Assembly (NCBI GenBank): GCA_030447275.1
Contig: JAUJPF010000008.1
Span: 59,448-123,447 of the forward strand
DNA length: 64,000 bases
Direction of reading: 5' to 3'
Source: Solirubrobacteraceae bacterium
Lineage (GTDB): Bacteria; Actinomycetota; Thermoleophilia; Solirubrobacterales; Solirubrobacteraceae
Below are positions 1 through 7,899 of this stretch, piece after piece. Both the position numbers and the translations under genes were made by a program. How positions within the stretch are numbered: the stretch's first letter is position 1; each line of letters starts with the position of its first letter. The notes beneath the pieces were generated by a model. That model saw only the letters and a list, made by a program, of their open reading frames with translations, did no database searches and was not told the origin of the DNA.

Positions 1-595
1 CCATGCGCGCGCGCCAGGCGATGTCCACGTCGTCGTGGTAGAGGAAGAACGCCGGGCAGTGCCCGCCCAGCTCGCGGAAGACGTCGGTCCGCATCATCAA
101 CGCCGCGCCGGAGACGGCGGCGACGTCGCGCGGTGGCCCGTCCTCCCGCGGCTCGAGGTAGCGCCCCGACCAGGACAGCCCGGCGACGTGGACCGGGTTG
201 TCGCCCGCGTTCACCGTCCCGTCGGGCAGCAGCACCTGGGCGCCGGCGATGGCGACGTCCTCGCCGGCCGCCTCGAGCAGCCGCTCGAGGCGCTCGGCGT
301 CGGCGCGCGCGTCCGGGTTCAGGAACAGCATCCACCGCTGGGACGCGTGAGGGGCGACGAAGTTGCACGCCTGCGGATAGCCGAGGTTGCGCCCGGGACG
401 CAGCACGCGGACTCCGAGCCCTTCGGCCTCGAAGCGCGAGCCGATGACGGACTCTGGATGGTTGTCGACGACGAGCACCTCATCCGGCGGCCGCGTCTGC
501 GCGAGGAGGCTGTCGACGGTGCCCCGCACCGTGTCGGGCTCCTCGAACGAGCAGACGACCACCGCCGACACCGGCGCGGTGGGCGAGCCCGTCAT
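1..595 (-). CDS. Glycosyltransferase family 2, partial (runs off left edge)
   Basis: The minus-strand reading frame starts at ATG 595 and runs out of the window at base 1, giving about 198 residues without a stop. The N-terminus has the GT-A fold pattern of family 2: beta strand VSAVVVCSF, then VLVVDN, a short acidic motif FLNPDA near residue 96, and DDVDIAWR near the visible end. It should transfer a sugar from a nucleotide-sugar donor at the cytoplasmic face. Its ATG overlaps the TGA of the upstream glycosyltransferase (ATGA), so the three minus-strand genes at the left edge look like one operon. The C-terminus is missing, and donor and acceptor cannot be told. Confidence 0.85.
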   Translation of the reverse strand, partial: MTGSPTAPVSAVVVCSFEEPDTVRGTVDSLLAQTRPPDEVLVVDNHPESVIGSRFEAEGLGVRVLRPGRNLGYPQACNFVAPHASQRWMLFLNPDARADAERLERLLEAAGEDVAIAGAQVLLPDGTVNAGDNPVHVAGLSWSGRYLEPREDGPPRDVAAVSGAALMMRTDVFRELGGHCPAFFLYHDDVDIAWRARM

Positions 596-1558
596 CCCAA
601 GCGCCCGGTCACCCGGCCGACCGCCCGTGTGAAGGCCATCGAGTACGCGCCGGCGCCATGACCCATCCGCGCCCGCAGCTCCCGCGCGCCGACGCGACGC
701 GAGCGCTGGACCGCGCGGCGCTCGCGGAGCACGCGGGGGATCCCGGCGATCGCGTCGCGCTTGGCGGCGAGGGTCACGCGAGCGCGGCCGCGCATCGAGA
801 ACCACGCGGCCATGAGGACGTTCACCGCGAGGTGCTGCGGCAGGTAGAGCAGCAGCAGCGGCAGCGGCATCCCCTTCACCCACAGCCAGATCATGTTGCG
901 CTGCGTGTGGTAGACGGTGTATTCGCTCTCCACACCCGTCGTCGCCGAGCCGACGTGGTGGACGACCGAGTTGGCGACGTACAGGCAGCGCCGGCCGGTG
1001 AGCTGCATCCGCAGCCCGAGGTCGGTGTCCTCGAGGTAGCCGAAGAACCGCTCGTCGAAGCCGCCCATCTCGAGGAACGCGTCGCGGCGGTACATGGCGG
1101 CCCCGCCGCAGGCCGAGAACACCTCGGCGGTCTCGAGCGCGTGCGGGGCGCCGTCGAGCGGGCGCCCGTGGTCGCGCCGCCACGCGAGGCCGCTGACGTG
1201 CAGGACGTCGCCCGCCCCGTCGAGCTCGCCCGTCGGGATGATCCCGCGCGGCCGCGACCAGCGCCTCGAGCCACCGCGGCTCGGGGTACGCGTCGGCGTT
1301 GAGCAGCACGACGAGGTCGCAGTCGGCCGCCGCGCGCACGCCGACGTTGTTCGCGACCGCGAACCCGACGTTCCGGCCGAGACGGACCACCTCGACCTCC
1401 CCGAAGCGCTCCTCGATCGCGTCCGGCGAGCCGTCGGTGCTGTCGTTGTCCATGACGAGGACGCGATCCGGGCGCCGCGTCTGCTCGCGCAGCAGGCCGA
1501 GCGTCTTGAACAGGAAGTCGCCCTCGTTCGTGTCGACGAGGATCACCGCGACCTTCAC
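592..1558 (-). CDS. Glycosyltransferase family 2, frameshifted
   Basis: GTG 1558 overlaps the TGA of the preceding gene (GTGA). The first about 100 codons read VKVAVILVD, VLVMDNDSTDG and LLNADAYPEPRW, closely matching the gene just upstream (1555-2568). Near 1250 the frame changes. The rest continues in another frame as ELDGAGD, CGGAAMYRRD and YLEDTDLGLR and ends at 592. Compared with the upstream paralogue about ten residues are also missing at the break, so this is a small deletion plus a frameshift or a sequence error. Function as for the neighbours: a GT-A sugar transferase with a hydrophobic C-terminal stretch. The two genes look like a tandem duplication. Confidence 0.75.
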
Positions 1559-2568
1559 CGGCGCGTCACCCTGTCGAGCAATGCGGGCAGCCGCGTCGGC
1601 GCGGCGCCGACCGCCATCGCGCGCCGCAGCGCGAGCGCACCGACGCGCCGGCGCGCCTGCACCTGCCGGCGCTGCCGCAACACCCGTGGGAGCCCGAGCA
1701 TCGCGTCGCGCTTGGCCCGCAGCACCACCGCGCCGCGGTCGCGACGCGCCCACGCAAGCGCCGTCCAGGCGTTCGCGAGCACGTGCTGCGGCAGGTACAG
1801 CAGCGCGAGCGGCCACGGCATGTTCTTCACCCAGGTCCACACCATGTTGCGCTGCTGGTGGTAGACGGTGAAGTCGCTCCCGGCCCCGGTGGTCGCGGAG
1901 CCGACGTGGTGCACCACCGAGCCCGGGACGTAGAGGCAACGCTGCCCGTCGAGGCGCAGCCGGAAGCCGAGGTCGGTGTCCTCGAAGTACGCGAAGAACT
2001 CCTCGTCGAAGCCGCCGTTGGCGACGTAGGCGTCGCGCCGGTACATCGCCGCGCCGCCGCACGCGGCGAAGACCTCCTCCTCCTCGAGCGCGTCCTGCGT
2101 CTCGGTGAGCCCGCGGCCGTGGTCGCGCCGCCAGGCGAGCCCGCTGACGTGGTAGAGGTCGCCGGCGCCGTCGAGCAGCTCGGGCTCGTCCGCCTGCATC
2201 ATCCGGCTCGAGAACGAGGCGAACTCGGGACGGCGTCGGGCGGCGTCGAGCAACCCCTCGAGCCACCGCGGCGCCGGATACGCGTCGGCGTTGAGGAGCG
2301 CGACCCAGCCGCAGTCCTCGGCCGCCCGCACCCCGGCGTTGTTCGCGCGCGCGAACCCCGCGTTGCGCCCGAGGCGCAGGACCTCGACCTCGGTGAACCG
2401 AGCCTCGATGGCGTCGGGAGAGCCGTCGCTGCTCGCGTTGTCGACGACAAGGATGCGGTCGGGACGGCGCGTCTGCTCGCGGAGCAGCCCGAGCGTCCGC
2501 TCGAAGAAGTGGCCCTGGTTGTAATCGACCATCACGATGGCGACGCGCTCGTCGGCTCCCCTGCGCAC
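1555..2568 (-). CDS. Glycosyltransferase family 2
   Basis: This intact gene of 337 residues starts at GTG 2568, chosen because it gives a normal N-terminus (VAIVMVDYN) and leaves room for the divergent gene at 2602. Family-2 features are VDNASSDGSPD (about residue 45), LLNADAYP (about 100, the DXD-like metal site), CGGAAMYRRDA, and FEDTDLGFRLRL (the ED motif for acid/base catalysis). A hydrophobic segment, LALLYLPQHVLANAW, follows the catalytic domain. It is the paralogue of the frameshifted gene downstream, with which it overlaps by 4 bp. It probably adds one sugar of the surface polysaccharide; the linkage cannot be predicted. Confidence 0.88.
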   Translation of the reverse strand: MRRGADERVAIVMVDYNQGHFFERTLGLLREQTRRPDRILVVDNASSDGSPDAIEARFTEVEVLRLGRNAGFARANNAGVRAAEDCGWVALLNADAYPAPRWLEGLLDAARRRPEFASFSSRMMQADEPELLDGAGDLYHVSGLAWRRDHGRGLTETQDALEEEEVFAACGGAAMYRRDAYVANGGFDEEFFAYFEDTDLGFRLRLDGQRCLYVPGSVVHHVGSATTGAGSDFTVYHQQRNMVWTWVKNMPWPLALLYLPQHVLANAWTALAWARRDRGAVVLRAKRDAMLGLPRVLRQRRQVQARRRVGALALRRAMAVGAAPTRLPALLDRVTRR

Positions 2569-2588
2569 GCGGCGAGGGTACTGGCCTC

Positions 2589-2594
2589 TACTCT
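2589..2594 (+). promoter_or_regulatory. Putative -10 box of a leaderless promoter
   Basis: TACTCT lies 7 nt before GTG 2602. This is the spacing at which transcription would begin at the start codon itself. No Shine-Dalgarno sequence is seen. Confidence 0.5.
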
Positions 2595-2601
2595 CGTCGC
2601 C

Positions 2602-3915
2602 GTGCCCCGGCGCCGCGTCCTGGTCGTCTCGCCCGTCCCGGTCGGACGGAGCATGGCCGGCCCGGGATTGCGGGCCTACGAGATCGGCCGCGTCCTGCGC
2701 GACGCCGCCGATGCGGAAGTCACGATCGCCGGCGTCGCGCCCGATTCGGGCGGCGACCTCGGCCTGCCCCGACTGACGTACACGCACCAGGACCCATCGC
2801 CGCTGCGCAACGCGATCAGAGCGGCCGACGCGATCGTCGCGCCGCCGCCGACGCCGATGATGGCCGCGCTGCTGCGGCGGTCGCGCGCCCGGCTGATCTT
2901 CGACCTCTGTACCCCGGACGCCCTGGAAGGGCTCGAGCAGTACCGCGGCTCGCATGCAGCCTACCGCCGTCTCATGACCGTGCTGAGCGTGGACCGGCTC
3001 GGCGAGGCGCTGCGCCTCGGCCATCACTTCGTCTGCGCGGGCGAGCGCCAGCGCGATCTCTGGCTCGGCGCGATGCTCGGCCAGCACCTGATCCGGCCCG
3101 ACGTGCGCTACGACGCGGATCCGACCTACCGATCGGTGATCGATGTAGTGCCCTTCGGGCTTCCCGCCGAACCGGCGGAGCGTGCCGGCGCTGGGGGCCC
3201 GCGGACGCGCTGGCGACTGCCCGACGAGGCGGAGGTCGTCCTGTGGAACGCGGGCATCTGGAACTGGTTCGACGCGCCGACGGCCATTCGCGCGGTGGCC
3301 GCGCTCGCGCAACGGCGCCCGCAGGTGCGGCTCGTGTTCATGGCCACGGGCCACGATGCGGCAGCGACGGAGGCCCGCCTCGTCGCGCGCGAGCTCGGCG
3401 CGCTGGACCGCATCGTCTTCTTCAACGACGGCTGGGTCCCCTATGGCGAGCGGGCTGACTGGCTGCTCGACGCCCAGTGCGCGATCTCGACGCACGTCGA
3501 GCACCTCGAGACGCGCTTCGCCGTGCGCACACGGGCCGCCGACTGCTTCTGGGCGCGCCTGCCGATCGTCTGCACCCGGGGCGACGAGCTGGCGGACCGC
3601 GTCGCGCGCGACGAGCTGGGCGCGACCGCCCCGCCCCGCGACCCGGCCGCGGTCGCCGACGCGCTCTTCGCCGTCCTGGAGCGCGGCAAGGAGAGCTACG
3701 CGCCGCGGCTGGACGCAGCCGCCGAGCGCCTGACCTGGGAGCGGGCGGCCGAGCCGCTCGTGCGGTACGTCACCGCGGACGAGCGCCCGTCACGCCCGGG
3801 CGAGCGGCCGTTGGTCGCGCCGCGTCCGGTCGTCCCTTCGGTTCGCGGCCTCGCGTACCGTGGCATCCGTAACGCGCTCAACGCCGCGGGCCTCCGCCGG
3901 TGGCCGAGCGCGTAG
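2602..3915 (+). CDS. Glycosyltransferase, GT-B fold (family 4-like)
   Basis: The gene encodes 437 residues. GTG 2602 is preferred because RRRVLVVSPVPVG is a typical GT-B first strand and a -10-like box sits 7 nt upstream. The N-terminal Rossmann half includes GPGLRAYEIGRVL. The C-terminal half has VVLWNAGIWNW, VRLVFMATG, FFNDGWVPY and a tail of CTRGDELAD type. The classical EX7E motif is replaced by a weaker version around EHLETRF, so it belongs to a divergent family-4 group. Its 3' end overlaps the next gene by 16 bp, so it is probably co-expressed with the flippase. Expected to be a cytoplasmic sugar transferase of the polysaccharide locus. Confidence 0.85.
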   Translation: MPRRRVLVVSPVPVGRSMAGPGLRAYEIGRVLRDAADAEVTIAGVAPDSGGDLGLPRLTYTHQDPSPLRNAIRAADAIVAPPPTPMMAALLRRSRARLIFDLCTPDALEGLEQYRGSHAAYRRLMTVLSVDRLGEALRLGHHFVCAGERQRDLWLGAMLGQHLIRPDVRYDADPTYRSVIDVVPFGLPAEPAERAGAGGPRTRWRLPDEAEVVLWNAGIWNWFDAPTAIRAVAALAQRRPQVRLVFMATGHDAAATEARLVARELGALDRIVFFNDGWVPYGERADWLLDAQCAISTHVEHLETRFAVRTRAADCFWARLPIVCTRGDELADRVARDELGATAPPRDPAAVADALFAVLERGKESYAPRLDAAAERLTWERAAEPLVRYVTADERPSRPGERPLVAPRPVVPSVRGLAYRGIRNALNAAGLRRWPSA

Positions 3916-5399
3916 CGGGCACCCCGCCCGCGCAGACGCGGGGCGGGCTGAGCCGCAACGTGGTCGCCAGTCTCGCCAGCGCGTGCTTCCAGATCGCCGC
4001 CGCGCTCGTGGTCATCCCGTTGATCGTCGACGCCGTGGGCAAGGCCGGCCTGGGCGTGTGGACGCTCGGCCAGGCGGTGCTCCTGTATGTCGTCACCGCG
4101 GAGGCCGGGATCGGGCCGTCCGTCCAGCGGTTCGTCGCCGTGGCGCGCGGCGGCAGCGACGACGAACGCGTCGTCCGGCTGTGGTGGTCGACGGTGCTGC
4201 TGTACGTCGTGGGCGGGGCGGTGGGGGCGGCGCTCGTGGCAGCGCTTGCGGTACCGCTCACGCGGCTGTTCAACATCCCCGCCGAGTTGGAGAGCCAGGC
4301 CGTCGACATGTTCCGGCTCATCGGCATCGTGATCGCGCTGGGCCTCCTCGCGGCCGCTGCCGCGAATGTGCTGCAGGGCCTCGAGCGGTTCGTGATCGTC
4401 TCGCTGAGCAGCGCGGCCGGCTCGGCGACCTTCATCGTGGCCGTCGCGGTCGGGCTCTCCGAGGACGGCGACCTCGTGACGCTCGCGTGGGCGGCGCTGT
4501 GGCAGCAGTTGGTGATGCTCGTTCTCCGACTCGGCGCGCTGGCGACCTTCTTGCGCCGGCACCGGCCCGGCGTCATCGACGCGCGATCGGTCCGGGACCT
4601 GCTCGCCTTCGCGTGGCGGATGCAGGCCGTGGTGGCCTCGACGATCATCAACAACCAGACCGACCGCGTCGTCGTCGGTGTCATCAGCCCGGCCGCGACC
4701 GTCGGGCAGCTGGGCGTCGCGAGCCAGGTCGCGGAGGCGGGCCGGCTCGTGGCGGGTGCGGCCCTCACCCCGGTGATGAACCGGCTCGCGACCGAGCACG
4801 GGCGGCCCGACAGCCGCCTGCTGGAGCAGTACGGCCGGCTCAACGAGCTGTGGCTCACGACCGTCGTCACCGGCGCGACGCTCGGGCTCTTCGCGCTGCA
4901 TCCGCTCATCACCGCGTGGCTGGGCGACGACTTCGAGGACGCGGTCCTGTTCGGCGCGTTCCTCGTCGTCGCCTACGGTGCGAACCTGGCGACGGGCGTC
5001 AGCGTGGGCTACATGCGCGCGGTCGGCCAGCCCGGGCTCGAGGCGCGCTACGGGATGCTCCTGATCGCCCTGAACCTCGCGGGCAGCGTCGTCCTCGCGA
5101 TCCTCGCGGGGCCGTACGGCGTGGTGGCCGCGACGATGACCGCGTACATCCTCGGCACGGCGTGGTTCTTCCACCGCCTGCGCCGGGCGCGTCCCGAGCT
5201 GCCTCCGCAGCCGGTCGTCCGGCTGGCACGCCGGTTCGTGCTCGCCGTCGTGGCCGGCGCCGGCGTGCTGCTCGCCGGCGAGGCACTCGTCGACGCCATC
5301 GCGGACGGCTTCGCGCTCGTCGCGGTCGCGTTCCTCGCACTCGTCGCCTTCGCAGGGCTGATGGCGGGGACGGCGCTGAAGGCCCGCCGCGCGACATAG
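3900..5399 (+). CDS. Polysaccharide flippase of the MOP superfamily (Wzx-like)
   Basis: The protein has 499 residues with about 14 hydrophobic segments, starting after a short polar N-terminus that contains GGLSRNVVASL. This is the usual entry of oligosaccharide flippases. It should move undecaprenyl-linked oligosaccharide across the membrane. GTG 3900 lies inside the end of the preceding glycosyltransferase, showing coupling. A second flippase of the same superfamily occurs at 14517, so the locus may export two different glycans or was assembled from two modules. Confidence 0.85.
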   Translation: MAERVAGTPPAQTRGGLSRNVVASLASACFQIAAALVVIPLIVDAVGKAGLGVWTLGQAVLLYVVTAEAGIGPSVQRFVAVARGGSDDERVVRLWWSTVLLYVVGGAVGAALVAALAVPLTRLFNIPAELESQAVDMFRLIGIVIALGLLAAAAANVLQGLERFVIVSLSSAAGSATFIVAVAVGLSEDGDLVTLAWAALWQQLVMLVLRLGALATFLRRHRPGVIDARSVRDLLAFAWRMQAVVASTIINNQTDRVVVGVISPAATVGQLGVASQVAEAGRLVAGAALTPVMNRLATEHGRPDSRLLEQYGRLNELWLTTVVTGATLGLFALHPLITAWLGDDFEDAVLFGAFLVVAYGANLATGVSVGYMRAVGQPGLEARYGMLLIALNLAGSVVLAILAGPYGVVAATMTAYILGTAWFFHRLRRARPELPPQPVVRLARRFVLAVVAGAGVLLAGEALVDAIADGFALVAVAFLALVAFAGLMAGTALKARRAT

Positions 5400-5403
5400 G
5401 CGC

Positions 5404-6585
5404 CTACGGAGTGGCGACGATCTCGCGCAGCGCGCGTTCCATGCCCTCCGACGCCGCGTCCCACGTGAACGCGCGGGCGTCCTGTGCGCCCTGCGCCGCC
5501 AGCCGCCGGCGCCGCTCCTCGTCACGCGCGAGTGCGACGACGGCCCGGGCCATCGGCTCCGGCTCGCGCGGCGGCACGACCAGGGCGTTGACCCCGTCGC
5601 GCGCGTAGTCCTCGGTGCCGTAGGGCGTCGTCACGACCGCCGAGCCGCAAGCCATCGCCTCGATCGGGAAGAGCGGGAACGACTCGTACCACGACGGGCA
5701 GAGCACGACGTGCGCCGACGAGTAGAGGCGGCGCAGGTCGACGCCGGCGACGAAGCCGAGGTCCTCGTAGGGCGCGACGTCGTTGTCGGGCGGCAGCAGC
5801 GCGCCGCCGTACACGCGCCAGCGCAGGTTCGGGACCGCGCGCCGGGCCAGGCGGATCGCCTGCGCCGCCTCCCGAAAGCCCTTCCACGGCGCCTTGCGGC
5901 CACCGTAGGAGACGACGACGAAGTCGTCGCCCGGCGGCTCGCCGTCGGGGAAGAACACGCCGTGGTCGATGGCGTTGAGGCACACCGGGGCGCGATGACC
6001 GGTGTTCTCCTCGATCATTCGCGCGTTCCACGAGGAGTTCGCGAGCTTGTGAAGGGGCAGCCGCACGGACAGCTCGGCCTCGCCGCCCGTCAGCGCCTGG
6101 TCGGCGAACTGGCTCACCGTGAGCGGCTCGTAATGCTGCATGAAGTACGCCTTGCGGCCGCGGCCGTAGAGGTGGGTCGGGATCGCGGTGGTGACGTCGG
6201 TCGCCACGGTGACGTCGGCCTCGGGCGCGACCGCGCGCAGCTGGTCGAAGTGGCTCGCCCGCAGCCACAGCTCGCCCGCGTGCGGCGCGAGATGGCGCAC
6301 GACGTCGCGCGCGGCGATCTCGGCCCGTTCGGGGCTGCTGCGCCCCACCCGCCGAGCGGCTGCGACTCGCACGATGTTCGCCAGCGCCCGGGGGAGGGTG
6401 GGCTCGTGGCGGTCGACCAGGCCGGCGCGCAGGTCGATCCACTCCGGCCGGTGGTTCGGCCCGATCGAGACGACGACGACGTCGTGTCCTCGGCCGACCA
6501 GGCCGTTCGCGTGCTCGAGGATGCAGAGGATGCCGCCGGTGAACCGCGTCGGCTCGAGGCCGGAGACGACGAAAGCCACCCGCAC
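5404..6585 (-). CDS. Glycosyltransferase family 4
   Basis: A 393-residue GT-B enzyme. The N-terminal domain has VAFVVSGLEPTRFTGGI, the glycine loop of family 4. The C-terminal domain has VVSYGGRKAPWKG and the donor-binding EX7E motif, seen as ESFPLFPIE, followed by AMACGSAVV. It probably transfers a sugar from a nucleotide donor with retention of configuration. It is convergent with the flippase at 3900 (4 bp between stops) and divergent from the gene at 6675. GTG 6585 is supported by a TAAAGT box 8 nt upstream. Confidence 0.9.
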   Translation of the reverse strand: MRVAFVVSGLEPTRFTGGILCILEHANGLVGRGHDVVVVSIGPNHRPEWIDLRAGLVDRHEPTLPRALANIVRVAAARRVGRSSPERAEIAARDVVRHLAPHAGELWLRASHFDQLRAVAPEADVTVATDVTTAIPTHLYGRGRKAYFMQHYEPLTVSQFADQALTGGEAELSVRLPLHKLANSSWNARMIEENTGHRAPVCLNAIDHGVFFPDGEPPGDDFVVVSYGGRKAPWKGFREAAQAIRLARRAVPNLRWRVYGGALLPPDNDVAPYEDLGFVAGVDLRRLYSSAHVVLCPSWYESFPLFPIEAMACGSAVVTTPYGTEDYARDGVNALVVPPREPEPMARAVVALARDEERRRRLAAQGAQDARAFTWDAASEGMERALREIVATP

Positions 6586-6593
6586 GGGTGGGT

Positions 6594-6599
6594 ACTTTA
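6594..6599 (-). promoter_or_regulatory. Putative -10 box of a leaderless promoter
   Basis: On the minus strand TAAAGT is followed after 8 nt by GTG 6585 of the family-4 glycosyltransferase. Confidence 0.5.
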
Positions 6600-6616
6600 C
6601 GAGGGGACCTCGCGGC

Positions 6617-6622
6617 TATCCT
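6617..6622 (+). promoter_or_regulatory. Putative -10 box for the GT2/DUF2304 pair
   Basis: TATCCT lies 52 nt before ATG 6675, in the short divergent region shared with the minus-strand glycosyltransferase. It would give a leader of about 45 nt. Confidence 0.35.
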
Positions 6623-6674
6623 TGGTCCGCGTCGCGCGCAACTTCGCGCCGCGACCGTCGTTGCGTCTTGCTGC

Positions 6675-7439
6675 ATGCCCTCGCCTGCCCGACACCTCGC
6701 TGTCGTCCCTGCGCTCAACGAGGCCGCGACGATCGCCACGGTGGTGGGCCGCATCCATGCCGCGCTCCCGCAGTTCGACGTGCTGGTGATCGACGACGGT
6801 TCGACCGACGACACCGGCCGGGTCGCCGAGGAGCACGGCGCGCGCGTCGTCCGCCACCCGTTCAACCTCGGCATCGGCGGCGCTGTGCAGTCCGGCTTTC
6901 AGTTCGCGCTCGACAACGAGTACGACTACATGGTGCAGATCGACGGCGACGGCCAGCACGATCCGCGCGAGCTCGGGAAGCTGATGGACGTGATGAGCAG
7001 CGATCCGGACGTCGACGTCGTGTGCGGCTCGCGGTTCCTCAGCAAGGACCTCAAGTACCCGTCGCCGATCAGCCGGCGCACGGGAATCCACCTCTTCGCG
7101 TTTCTGCTCAGCAGGCTCGTCGACGGGCGCATCAGCGACCCCACCTCCGGCTTCCGGCTCTACAACCGACGCGCGATCCAGCTCTTCGCCCGCGACTACC
7201 CGCACGACTATCCCGAGGTCGAGGCGGTGCTCATGCTCCACCATCACCGTCTCCGCCTGCGCGAGACGCCGGTCCGGATGTTCGCGCGCGGTGGCGGCGC
7301 CTCGTCGATCAGCGGCTCGGGCAAGTCGGCCTACTACATGGTCAAGGTCCTGCTCGCGCTCTTCGTCGGGCTCGCGCGCCGGCGCCCGGTGCCCGAGCCG
7401 GACGGCCCGCCCGCGATCACCGCCCACCACGCGCTCTGA
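6675..7439 (+). CDS. Dolichol-phosphate-mannose-synthase-like glycosyltransferase family 2
   Basis: The 254-residue protein starts at ATG 6675 (HLAVVPALNEA). Motifs are IDDGSTDDT, NLGIGGAVQSGF, VQIDGDGQHDP (DXD) and DPTSGFRLYNRRA, the pattern of prokaryotic polyprenyl-phosphate sugar synthases. It likely loads a sugar onto polyprenyl phosphate, making the donor for membrane glycosyltransferases such as the ArnT/PMT-like protein at 7896. The next gene overlaps it by one base (TGATG) and encodes the DUF2304 partner commonly found beside this enzyme type. Confidence 0.88.
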   Translation: MPSPARHLAVVPALNEAATIATVVGRIHAALPQFDVLVIDDGSTDDTGRVAEEHGARVVRHPFNLGIGGAVQSGFQFALDNEYDYMVQIDGDGQHDPRELGKLMDVMSSDPDVDVVCGSRFLSKDLKYPSPISRRTGIHLFAFLLSRLVDGRISDPTSGFRLYNRRAIQLFARDYPHDYPEVEAVLMLHHHRLRLRETPVRMFARGGGASSISGSGKSAYYMVKVLLALFVGLARRRPVPEPDGPPAITAHHAL

Positions 7440-7876
7440 TGGATCCGAAGCTCCAGCTCATCTCGATCGCCGGCGCCGCCGGCCTGCTGCTCGTGGTGCT
7501 CGAGCTGGTCAGGCGCCGCGCGCTGCTGGAGCGCTACGCGCTGCTGTGGCTGTTCAGCGCCGTCGTGCTCCTCGTCCTCGCCTGCTGGCGAGGCCTGCTG
7601 GAGAGGGTGTCGGACGTGCTCGGCATCGCCGAGGCGCCCAACGCGCTCTTCCTCCTCGCGTTCGCGGCGATCCTCGTGCTGCTCCTGCACTTCTCGGCCG
7701 CGGTGTCGCGGCTGGCCGACCAGTCGAAGGTGCTCGCTCAGCGCCTCGCCCTGGTGGAGGAGCGGCTGCGGCGTGTCGAGGCCCCCCGGGAGCCGCGCGC
7801 CGCGGCGGAGTCCGAGCCGGCGGAGGATCACGAGCTGGTAGGCGCGGGCAAGAGCCGCAGCACCAGGATCTCCTGA
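7439..7876 (+). CDS. DUF2304 small membrane protein
   Basis: The protein has 145 residues: a first hydrophobic helix (IAGAAGLLLVVLELV), the RYALLWLFSAVVLLVLACW core typical of DUF2304, and a third segment (LFLLAFAAILVLLLHFSAAV). A charged helix follows (VLAQRLALVEERLRRVE) and then a polar tail. DUF2304 genes usually sit next to polyprenyl-phosphate glycosyltransferases, as here, and may help anchor or regulate them. ATG 7439 overlaps the TGA of the preceding gene, implying translational coupling. Confidence 0.85.
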   Translation: MDPKLQLISIAGAAGLLLVVLELVRRRALLERYALLWLFSAVVLLVLACWRGLLERVSDVLGIAEAPNALFLLAFAAILVLLLHFSAAVSRLADQSKVLAQRLALVEERLRRVEAPREPRAAAESEPAEDHELVGAGKSRSTRIS

Positions 7877-7899
7877 CCGGCCGCGACGGCGCCGGTCAG
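7873..7899. terminator. Bidirectional hairpin terminator candidate
   Basis: CTGACCGGC at 7873-7881 and GCCGGTCAG at 7891-7899 form a perfect 9-bp stem with a 9-nt loop. The element spans the stops of both convergent genes (7876 and 7896). There is no U-tract, so it is a hairpin of the kind common in GC-rich actinobacteria. Confidence 0.5.

Noticed and set aside
35..661. Plus-strand frame at the left edge
   Set aside because: Antisense shadow of the partial glycosyltransferase, whose minus-strand translation shows family-2 motifs.
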